Assembly (NCBI RefSeq): GCF_016278365.1
Contig: NZ_JADQBZ010000016.1
Span: 1 to 52,542, forward strand
Length of the DNA: 52,542 bases
Source: Methanolobus sp.
Lineage (GTDB): Archaea > Halobacteriota > Methanosarcinia > Methanosarcinales > Methanosarcinaceae
Direction of reading: 5' to 3'
Part shown: positions 9,601 to 15,962 of the stretch, piece by piece
How positions within the stretch are numbered: position 1 is the stretch's first letter
Layout: each line of letters opens with the position of its first letter
The notes under the pieces: generated by a model
The model's input: only the letters and a program-made list of their open reading frames with translations
The model's database searches: none
What the model was told of the DNA's origin: nothing
Position numbers and translations under genes: made by a program

Positions 9601-10920
9601 GAGAACAGTACCTATGTATATAAGGAAAAACTTGGAAATTTCCAAGACGTTCCGATAATAGCAGTTTCCTTCGGGTCCATAGTCAACGGTGACGAACCCT
9701 ATGTATCAGCAAATGGTGTTTTTCAGGTATCTGAAGACTACCTTGTACTTGAGCACGGAGGTACCATTGGGATGATGGAAATTACAGGCAGCAGTGGAAG
9801 CATCATAATGTCCAACAAGTATCCTGTTTCCCTGACAAAAGGTACCTCTTTTCCTTTTATGGGTGATGTCTGCTTTAAGGTCGCGGACTCTTCTGTAGTC
9901 AGGTTTTACCCATTTGTGAATGTTAGGGCACATATCTCGCCATCTTTAGATATCATGACCTTTAGCCCGGCTGATATAAGTATTGAATCTGCTGAAGATG
10001 AGAAACGTACCTTTGAAGTAAACACGAATGAGATTTATGATCTTCTATGGCTGGTTAACGGAGTTAAAGTACAGGTAAATAATTCATGCAGATCAGCATC
10101 TTATTCCATTACGCCTGCATCAGCAGGATCTTACAATATAACCGTGCTTGCTGTAGGCTCAGACGAAACTCTCAGACGAACATGGGATCTGCGTGTTGTA
10201 AGCTCCGTCCCTGATGATGGAAAGCCATCAACCTCCTCAGGCGGCGGTGGAGGAGGTGGAGCTGCTTCTGGTGAAAAGTACGAGAATATCCAGGTGAAAG
10301 AAGTAAAACAACAGAATGTTAACAGGGACTCTGTAGTTGTGTACGAGTTCAAGGAGGAAAAGAACGCAATAGGATCTATTGAGTTTACTGCTCTTAAGAA
10401 CTCTGGTGCCGTTTCAGCAACCATAGAGGTCCTGAAGGAGAGATCCTCTTTTGCAACAAGCGATGCTCCGGGTATGATCTACCAGAGCATGAACATCTGG
10501 GTGGGAAAGACAGGATTTGCAACACCTGAGAATATCAGAAACGTCACTTTAAGATACAGGATAGACACATCCTGGATCAGGGAGAATGGCGTTGATGAAT
10601 CTTCAATAAGGATGTACAGGTTCCACAATAATGAATGGAGCTCTCTTCCAACGCAAAAGATTGATGAAGATTCCAGATATGTTTACTTCGCATCTGAAAC
10701 GCCAGGTTTCTCTCCATTCGCTATCACAGCGTATGCAACTGGAGATCTCGCTGACAAGGATCACCAGGTGTCTTTAGAGTCTGAGCCACTCTACTCCACA
10801 GAGGATACAGTCAAGGACATAGAAATGCCTGAGGATATGTACAAAAGGACACCCGGTTTAAGCTTTGGGTTTAGCATGATGATTATCTGTGCTGTCCTAA
10901 TTATGAGGAAGAGAAGCTAA
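6610..10920 (+). CDS. S-layer-type surface protein with tandem S-layer domains and PGF-pre-PGF/PGF-CTERM end
   Basis: A 1436-aa cell-surface protein. The signal peptide is at about 1-30 (VKILFVFVILIHVQGLGSA). A short PKD-like segment (VEWYLDN) precedes several repeats built on 'L..GY.L.....D..G..ALI.L.KDG...D..I', the half-domain of the Methanosarcina S-layer family duplication domain. Two complete duplications are recognisable by the FAGFYYDMDTG...YGQYNVIGFLGEK and FEGFYYDLDEG...WGEYKSVGFIAEKYFVGYP signatures. A second PKD-like segment (about 1120-1195) leads into a Gly-rich hinge. Next is a PGF-pre-PGF domain (about 1225-1380: GSIEFTALKNSG ... TPGFSPFAITAYA). The terminus TPGLSFGFSMMIICAVLIMRKRS has the motif, helix and basic cluster of a PGF-CTERM archaeosortase signal, with PGL in place of PGF. 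Probably a minor S-layer or accessory envelope protein rather than the main S-layer, since it has extra repeats. Confidence 0.85.
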   Translation: MNLFKELLVKILFVFVILIHVQGLGSAVEYSSFSADVTADSASLAVGLTDLSIIYFEPAGDCKISIGDSQEFSVQTNEECTVEWYLDNILVQSDANVTNSRFIFDSFSDNSSFPAQYRIKAVAFNATGTDEKEWKCYVTRKVLRTGQTLELKDGYELTLSLIDKVGNKALVGLNKDGELVDRDIINVYKLNDCYYYNRTLDGNSQVIIYAHISDIFQGQVDSLAVFERIEQYSDVGTLSIDPDILLEFEDRWNLGNGYSLRITDIAPNGKSCLISLDKDGIIVDRRILADDDLYIYQRVNKDTQDIEPILQVQILDTFNSADKDYVQFSTNYVLNPDINTIDIDPLTLIGSGSLWTLSNGYAIHIDEISSNQKALITLKKDGINADQAIIDEYDVYNYSRLNPVNGTSSQILHVNSSKILDGEDGGYIEFGSFYLINSDSGTLPLDQKRIVSVGEVIELEEGYSLSLLSLSVQGKNALIGLSEDGMTIDEHILRSGENYYYNQSVEGNDKMVISFLLDGVFSAEANNLMIIKELVVNLYETPEEPVIRPVTRNTAIIRGLVYNGTSLDEITGTLDFDRIEINASNFAGFYYDMDTGISTESIWIYSETTTSGNIIATEGLTYTTRISPADYKSRNLYGQYNVIGFLGEKCVPLTEKTPDKFSRLLLDSDEKFVLRLGHPLELPGGYALEAKQIDVEGDKVWMEFSKNGEFIDDEILDLSDGTVVWTYEEDDVADENDVPVMKVAITGLLQDQEVGWVMIDGLWLTDVGNIIQVHSQSQFGKMEVVCIGYNELYLANPNSITLKRGSSIEIMDNFSIRTAADDNLRFYIEKENQTEEVYELRGEVAENVATFQWSSTNFEGFYYDLDEGAGTEKLELKEINGRIIPENKLVYTCTPADVSFKHSPWGEYKSVGFIAEKYFVGYPSNPFGTGSDDVDILSSGMLSKVLVDESDTRPIYSGSSLLLEQGYRLDVHVDDDTQRVLVVLIKDGNEIDTAVVTENSTYVYKEKLGNFQDVPIIAVSFGSIVNGDEPYVSANGVFQVSEDYLVLEHGGTIGMMEITGSSGSIIMSNKYPVSLTKGTSFPFMGDVCFKVADSSVVRFYPFVNVRAHISPSLDIMTFSPADISIESAEDEKRTFEVNTNEIYDLLWLVNGVKVQVNNSCRSASYSITPASAGSYNITVLAVGSDETLRRTWDLRVVSSVPDDGKPSTSSGGGGGGGAASGEKYENIQVKEVKQQNVNRDSVVVYEFKEEKNAIGSIEFTALKNSGAVSATIEVLKERSSFATSDAPGMIYQSMNIWVGKTGFATPENIRNVTLRYRIDTSWIRENGVDESSIRMYRFHNNEWSSLPTQKIDEDSRYVYFASETPGFSPFAITAYATGDLADKDHQVSLESEPLYSTEDTVKDIEMPEDMYKRTPGLSFGFSMMIICAVLIMRKRS

Positions 10921-11285
10921 AGCTTCATTCCTTTTTTTAAAGTCTGATATATGAATTGAATTATGATGACCATTATAACAGAAGATGCTACTGCAAATAC
11001 TATTGCCAAAGTTGCATTCGGTGCATTATAACGATTCCAAAAGATAAAAATAGATACTCCTCCAACTATTATAGCAAGGATTTTGTGCATAAGCTGGGAT
11101 GCATAGCAGAGAGTATGAATAACTGCTAGCCACAAGGTGAAAACTGCTGCAACCAGTGTGCTCGACATAATTCCGGCAATGACCTCACTTGGCGCATATG
11201 CTACATATGAAAATGCAAAAAAGGCAGCTAATATTCCCCATACATAAATCCAGTATTTAGGTGGCATTACTTTGTTATTCTGCAA
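10917..11285 (-). CDS. Four-helix small membrane protein, unknown function
   Basis: A 122-aa protein with four hydrophobic segments (WGILAAFFAFSYVAYA, SSTLVAAVFTLWLAVIHTLC, ILAIIVGGVSIFIFW, LAIVFAVASSVIMVIIIQFI) and a Lys-rich C-terminus. The start is TTG at 11285, supported by GGAGG seven bases upstream. Its stop overlaps the stop of the convergent S-layer-type gene by four bases. Family not recognised. Confidence 0.6.
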   Translation of the reverse strand: MQNNKVMPPKYWIYVWGILAAFFAFSYVAYAPSEVIAGIMSSTLVAAVFTLWLAVIHTLCYASQLMHKILAIIVGGVSIFIFWNRYNAPNATLAIVFAVASSVIMVIIIQFIYQTLKKGMKL

Positions 11286-11329
11286 ATCATTTCCTCCAGT
11301 CCAATACTCATAAAGTGAACTACGGCAGC

Positions 11330-11475
11330 GTCCCGCATTTGCTGTAAATTCCCTGTACCTCTATCTGTTCTTATTCTTCCATAGATAAATATATGTTTCC
11401 TGTGATCCATTCTCCATTGATGCCTATCAATATTGAGACTGCAAGTCCCAATAGCGACCCATCATTGGGGGAATG
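11330..11475 (-). pseudogene. IS256-family transposase, 3' end remnant
   Basis: Read on the minus strand, this segment is nearly identical in sense to 29374-29520: it encodes the C-terminal 'SLL.LAVSILI.IN.EWITGN.YLSMEE' of an IS256/Mutator-type transposase, followed by the terminal sequence ending around GCAAATGCGGGACGCTGCC. The reading frame contains stops and shifts, and the 5' part of the element is missing. Confidence 0.7.
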
Positions 11476-11748
11476 CACCAAATCTTGTCAGCGGTGATTT
11501 TAGGCTCTGTAGAAAACCTATTTCTTAGGCTCAACAGAAATCCTTATAGTATAGTTTTGACCACTGAAACATACAATCACAGAGAACACACAGCTTGCGA
11601 AGACTAATGTTTTTGACCTGTATGTTCTCTGTAAACCCCGCGGTTCAAACTCAATACGCAGGTTCTCTACAGATTCAGAAAATACTTCCGCAATAAAAGT
11701 ATAAAAACTCATTTAAGTAATGTGGGACACAATTTATAAGTGATATAA
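11476..11748. other. Transposon-scar intergenic region
   Basis: Short open frames on the minus strand (11518-11712) have no recognisable relatives and odd composition, so no gene is called. CTGTAGAAAACCTA at 11507-11520 recurs at 36166-36179 and may be the end of an insertion sequence. Confidence 0.35.
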
Positions 11749-12426
11749 ATGGAACCTCTTCCAATTATCCTGGCTGCTCTAATTTTAGCATCCACTGATT
11801 TTATGGGTATTCTTCTGCCTGTCAAGAATTATGTATCACGTAAGTGGTGGCTATCTTTCTCAGGAGGTGTCGCTGTTGTATATGTCTTTATACATTTGAT
11901 ACCTGAACTGAACAAAATAACTCCTTCTATCAGAGATCCTCTTACTTTTTCTATCGTAGCGGTCGGTACAATAACTTATTTTGGTGTTGCAAAATTTGTG
12001 AAGAATTCAAAGCAAACTTCTAACTCCCGTACTGCATTCTTCCTTCAAATGATAACGCTTATCCCATATTTCTTTACTATTGGATACTTTCTTGAACATT
12101 TCAGTACTCTAATAGCACTTGCTTCGTATACTATTGCTGCAGGGTTACATTTAGTTGCTTTTGGCTATGACCTGAAAGAAGATCATAAGGAAAATTATAC
12201 TCACTTGGTTGCTTTTGCTCTTTCAGCAGTTCTGCTTGTAGGAACAGCTACCAGCTTTTTCTATAAGCTTAATGAACTCACATTAGGAGTATTACTGGCG
12301 TTTGTCACCGGAGGCATATTACTTAATAGTATCAAAGAAGAAATTCCTCCTGAAAACAAAAGTGCTTTCTTACCCTTTGTAGGGGGTGCATTTTCAATAG
12401 GAATCTTGCTTTTATCCGGAACGTGA
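11749..12426 (+). CDS. ZIP-like eight-helix membrane protein
   Basis: A 225-aa protein with eight predicted membrane segments, the number expected for ZIP metal transporters. The motif SGGVAVVYVFIHLIPEL resembles a ZIP helix, and the C-terminal FVTGGILLNSIKEEIPPENK resembles the end of ZIP proteins. The canonical histidine-rich HNxPEG metal site is not seen; His residues lie in AAGLHLVAF, so metal transport is inference only. The ATG follows a GTGAT ribosome binding site. An IS605-type element ends directly after the stop codon. Confidence 0.5.
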   Translation: MEPLPIILAALILASTDFMGILLPVKNYVSRKWWLSFSGGVAVVYVFIHLIPELNKITPSIRDPLTFSIVAVGTITYFGVAKFVKNSKQTSNSRTAFFLQMITLIPYFFTIGYFLEHFSTLIALASYTIAAGLHLVAFGYDLKEDHKENYTHLVAFALSAVLLVGTATSFFYKLNELTLGVLLAFVTGGILLNSIKEEIPPENKSAFLPFVGGAFSIGILLLSGT

Positions 12427-12457
12427 ACTACCCAGCCCCTAAAGGGTCAGGGCTTCC
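12423..12457 (-). ncRNA. IS605-type right-end hairpin, candidate omega (reRNA) scaffold end
   Basis: On the minus strand, after tnpB, the sequence reads GGAAGCCCTGACCCTTTAGG then GGCTGGGTAGTTCAC: a stem of CCC/GGG arms closed by a TTTAG loop. The same layout appears at 42417-42450, next to another tnpB end, and in looser form at 23941-23975, 14025-14053 and 37184-37206. In IS200/IS605 elements this region is the 3' scaffold of the TnpB guide RNA, and the guide would be read from the flank, here the 3' end of the ZIP-like gene. Confidence 0.6.
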
Positions 12458-12486
12458 TGCTCAATAGTAGTCTTCTACTAAGAGTA

Positions 12487-13515
12487 TCAACAGGCTATCC
12501 CCGCAGTTCCTGCGGTTTGTTGTATCATTGTCATTCCGTAGTTGCGGATATTGACAGCGGCATTAATATCTCGATCATGGAATGTTCCACAAGTGCAGGT
12601 CCATGTTCTGTCATCCAGAGTTAATCCTCTGTAGACTGCATTGCAGACAGAACAGGTCATTGAACTTGGAAAGAATCTTGGTATCTTGACAAGCTTCTTT
12701 CCAATTTCTTCCATCTTTTGTTCCAAAATTGTCCGAAACATTCCAAACCCATTGTCGTTTGTTGATTTTCCAAGTCTGAGACTTCCTGCAAGTCCTCTCA
12801 GATGGATGTCTTCAACAAAGACATAATCATACTTTTTTGAAAGCGATAATGCTTCTTTTCGAATCCAGTCCAGCCGTTGGTTCGCAACCATTTCATGTAC
12901 CTTGGCAACTTTCTTTTTTTGCTTCAGGTAATTATTGCTGTTGTACTTCATTCTGGCCAGTTTCTGCTGTTCATCTGCTAATTCCGCCTGCCCTTTTCGA
13001 TAAAACCTTGGATAATTAGCTTCTCTGCCTTGGTCATCGACATAGAAGCCAGGACTGCTGTAATCCAGCCCAATTGAATTTTCCTTATCTAGTGGCACTA
13101 CGACTTCTTCTTGCTCAAATTCTACCAAAAAAGAAATGTAGAATTTTCCCGAATCGGTCTGGGAGATAGTAACTGATTTTATCTTCTGGTCTTCTGGAAT
13201 TGATCGATGGACTTTACAACGGACAATTCCTATCTTTGGCAACTTGACATGTCGGTTATCAACGATGGAAACTGTTCCATTCTGGTTATTTGTAGTATAA
13301 GTTCTTCTTGAATGCTTTTTGCTCTTGAATTTCGGGAATCCTATCTTGTTATCCCTGAAGAAGTTTTTGAAAGCTTGCTGGAGAGTTAATTGTTCGTTAG
13401 CAAGAGCCAAGCTATCCACTTCTTTAAGCCATGGATATTCTTCCTTGTACTGAGCAGGAGTGTTCTTAAGCATTGTCTTTGTAGTCTGATAATACTCTAT
13501 CTTGTCTCCGAGCAT
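12487..13515 (-). CDS. tnpB: TnpB, IS200/IS605-family RNA-guided nuclease, start damaged
   Basis: A transposon-encoded RuvC-type nuclease. Visible are the RuvC Asp151 (IGLDYSSPG), Glu235 (VFVEDIHLRG), a zinc ribbon (Cys288, Cys291, Cys307, Cys309) and the final Asp motif HDRDINAAVN (313-322). The listed ATG at 13515 is internal: the frame continues upstream without a stop to at least 13608 and encodes the usual N-terminus (KAYKFRLYPNSEQTEFFVKS), but no ATG, GTG or TTG precedes it. Either the original start has decayed or translation begins late, losing about 30 residues of the first domain. No tnpA is adjacent, so mobility would need a helper. The core catalytic residues are intact. Confidence 0.85.
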   Translation of the reverse strand: MLGDKIEYYQTTKTMLKNTPAQYKEEYPWLKEVDSLALANEQLTLQQAFKNFFRDNKIGFPKFKSKKHSRRTYTTNNQNGTVSIVDNRHVKLPKIGIVRCKVHRSIPEDQKIKSVTISQTDSGKFYISFLVEFEQEEVVVPLDKENSIGLDYSSPGFYVDDQGREANYPRFYRKGQAELADEQQKLARMKYNSNNYLKQKKKVAKVHEMVANQRLDWIRKEALSLSKKYDYVFVEDIHLRGLAGSLRLGKSTNDNGFGMFRTILEQKMEEIGKKLVKIPRFFPSSMTCSVCNAVYRGLTLDDRTWTCTCGTFHDRDINAAVNIRNYGMTMIQQTAGTAGIAC

Positions 13516-13611
13516 TTTATTGAAAATGAATCGACAGCAACCGAATGATTTAACGAAGAACTCGGTCTGTTCAGAATTGGGATATAATCGAAACTTATAT
13601 GCTTTGTTTTG

Positions 13612-14178
13612 ACATATTCTAACCCTGTTCTTCGATATATTTTCAAAGAATTTGTTGGCTGACGTTTCCGATACTACAAATCAAATATCCATCCGTCCAG
13701 AAAGTATGCTCTTTCCAGAAATAATGAGATAATTCTATTGGATATAATTTCCAAATGTGATATGTAGTATATGATTTCAATGTACTTATTGGTTTGGATA
13801 CTGTAACAGTAGGCTCAGTTTCTAGTAGATAATGTATATGATCATTATCAGTGTTTATAGTTTTGATAATTGTATGTTGTTTTTGCAGATATCTTCAGAT
13901 AGTCTTATGATATCAGTTCTTATTGGTTCGTTTAATAATTTTTCCGAATACATACAAGGATCTGGTGGTATTGCAGCACTTATTTATGTCGGTTTTTTGA
14001 TTTCCATGTATTCACAATAATCGCCATTCAGCCCATACTCTAAAGAGTATGGGATTTCTGGCTAGTTCTATTTAAAATAATCCTCCAGGTTTTATTTAAT
14101 TTGATATAAATAGTGATACCTACATATTTTAATTTGATAATGTCTGAAATTACAATTGATTATTGGGATGTGCGATAA
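13612..14178. other. Upstream flank of tnpB with a second IS605-like hairpin
   Basis: No convincing gene. A 62-codon frame at 13832-14020 encodes a hydrophobic peptide but has no ribosome binding site. CCCATACTC/GAGTATGGG at 14032-14053 form a 9-bp stem with a TTTAG-containing loop on the minus strand, resembling the right ends of IS605-type elements. Just upstream of 14179 the sequence is AT-rich and probably holds the promoter of the FilR1 regulator. Confidence 0.4.
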
Positions 14179-14964
14179 TTGACGCAACCACTACTCAATG
14201 TGATATTTGCATCGGAGAAGAGAAAGATCGCTCTGCTATTGCTACAGGATGGTCCAAAGGAAATGGAGTTTTTTCTCAGTTCTCTCAACACTACCAGACA
14301 GGCACTGCTTCCTCAAATGAAAGTACTTGAAGAGAATTATCTTATAACACATTATAAAGATACATACCACTTGACAAATATTGGAAAAGTGGTAGTTGAT
14401 GAGATGATTCCTTTGTTAAACACCATTAGCGTTTTTGATAGTGATATTGATTACTGGGGAAATCACAATCTAGATTTTATCCCATCTTTTCTTTTAGAAA
14501 GAATTGGAGAATTGAAATCCTGTAAAAATAGAATTCCTCCTCTGCAATATGCATACGAAGTAGACAGAAAGTTTGCTGAAACGTCTCTTAGATCAAGTTT
14601 TGTTTATGGAGTTACCTCTGTTTTTCACCCCAATTTTACTGAAGTTTATACAAGCCTGGTAGATAGCGGGGCCCAGGTGTCGACTATTATTACAAAAGAA
14701 CTTTTTCAAGACTTAAAAACAAATAACTATGATGAATTTAAGAATCTTATAAATTTAGGCAAGATTAATTTTTTCGTGTATTCTAATCCAGTACAAATAA
14801 TATTTTTTGCTTTAAATGATGTTTCTATTATTTTCACCCTATTAACTATTGAAAACGAATGGGACCACAAAACACTTAGCTGCCTTGGACAGGAATCTAT
14901 TAATTGGGGAAGAGAACTTTTTGAATATTACTTGAGAGATTCTACACCAATAACTGAAATTTAA
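14179..14964 (+). CDS. Winged-helix regulator with FilR1 domain (Msr-like)
   Basis: A 261-aa transcription regulator. Residues 1-80 form an ArsR-like winged helix (FASEKRKIALLLLQDGPKE ... LNTTRQALLPQMKVLEENYL). Residues 120-255 form the FilR1/DUF1724 ligand domain (TSVFHPNFTEVYTSLVDSG ... WGRELFEYYLRDSTPITEI). In Methanosarcina, proteins of this type (Msr) control methanol- and methyl-sulfide-specific methyltransferase genes. No target methyltransferase gene lies beside it. The start is TTG at 14179, chosen because the family begins with LLNVIFASEKRK. A fragment of a second copy is at 24044-24133. Confidence 0.85.
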   Translation: MTQPLLNVIFASEKRKIALLLLQDGPKEMEFFLSSLNTTRQALLPQMKVLEENYLITHYKDTYHLTNIGKVVVDEMIPLLNTISVFDSDIDYWGNHNLDFIPSFLLERIGELKSCKNRIPPLQYAYEVDRKFAETSLRSSFVYGVTSVFHPNFTEVYTSLVDSGAQVSTIITKELFQDLKTNNYDEFKNLINLGKINFFVYSNPVQIIFFALNDVSIIFTLLTIENEWDHKTLSCLGQESINWGRELFEYYLRDSTPITEI

Positions 14965-15068
14965 CATACCTTATATTCGTGGAGGCGATGCTCTACGAGG
15001 AGCTTGAGATGCTCAGGGATGAGAGAAGTGCAAGTACAGTCCTCAATAAGTCTGGAGCAAGCTCAAGA

Positions 15069-15677
15069 CTACTTCTGTTTCCAGTAGGTCTTTGTGCCAT
15101 TGCTTGTCATGTGTGATCCGACGGGTGCTTGAGTTGCCACGAGGATGAAGCTCAATACATCTACTGAAGATGCCATAGAGTTTAGCAGGATCAGAGCCAT
15201 TGCCATGGTTGCCAGCAGGTCCGCACTTCCAAGTACCAGGGGCAGCAGTACCGAGATAATGACAAAAGGCAGTATTGTGATCAGCAGATATCTTAATCTT
15301 GGAATCTCCTCTTCGGTGTAAACAAATCCCCCCGCATAGGTGATGCCCATGTATGTACTGCCAGAAGAAAGGAAATCTGGGACCATCACCAGGTGCAGCA
15401 TTTCGTGAGTAATCAAAAGCAATAGCAGGCCCGCAATAGCCGGCAGGCTGATGCTTATGCTGAATCCGTCCGGGTTGAAGCCAAAGTCTGCCATCCTGAA
15501 TGGCTGGAACAGCCAGAATATCCCTATTGTCAGCACAAGATTGAGAATAGCCAGTGGGATTGAGGCTGCCATTGCAGTCATCAGGCTTTGAGGCTCTTTC
15601 AGTGCCGTCCACCCATCCCCTATTAGTTTATCATGTCTCTGAGAGTTTGTTGCCGGGATCTTACTAACGATCTTCAT
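15069..15677 (-). CDS. DUF3267-type membrane metallopeptidase-like protein
   Basis: An integral membrane protein of about 202 aa with four or five hydrophobic segments. The motif ITHEMLHLV gives an HExxH zinc site inside a helix (His91, Glu92, His95), and the late segment NSMASSVDVLSF matches the conserved Ser/Asp region of DUF3267 proteins, which resemble site-2-type peptidases. The ATG at 15677 is preferred (GGT-containing ribosome binding site just upstream); the frame is open to 15776. Substrate unknown. Confidence 0.75.
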   Translation of the reverse strand: MKIVSKIPATNSQRHDKLIGDGWTALKEPQSLMTAMAASIPLAILNLVLTIGIFWLFQPFRMADFGFNPDGFSISISLPAIAGLLLLLITHEMLHLVMVPDFLSSGSTYMGITYAGGFVYTEEEIPRLRYLLITILPFVIISVLLPLVLGSADLLATMAMALILLNSMASSVDVLSFILVATQAPVGSHMTSNGTKTYWKQK

Positions 15678-15962
15678 GATTGTACCTTGTCCATTTGTTA
15701 TCAAATTCCGCTGATACCCCAAAAACAAAAACTGAACATCTGTAAATTGCCACTTATACAGTATAGGCTTCCTCACCGTTCAACGATACACAGATATTGT
15801 CAACGGCGATTTAATTTGCTCCAGCTTCGAATGTATAAAAATCCCTATCTTCTGATATAAAAGCCGCTATTTATAATAGCGGCTTTCAAGAACTGTTTAC
15901 ACCCAACCCTATATATCCACTCTACTACAGACAATACTCTCATCAGTGCACTGATTTCATGT

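Noticed and set aside
11518-11712. 64-codon minus-strand ORF beside the IS256 remnant
   Set aside because: Composition looks non-coding and it lies in insertion-sequence scar DNA.
13832-14020. 62-codon hydrophobic ORF upstream of the FilR1 gene
   Set aside because: No ribosome binding site or conserved pattern; it lies in transposon-flank DNA.
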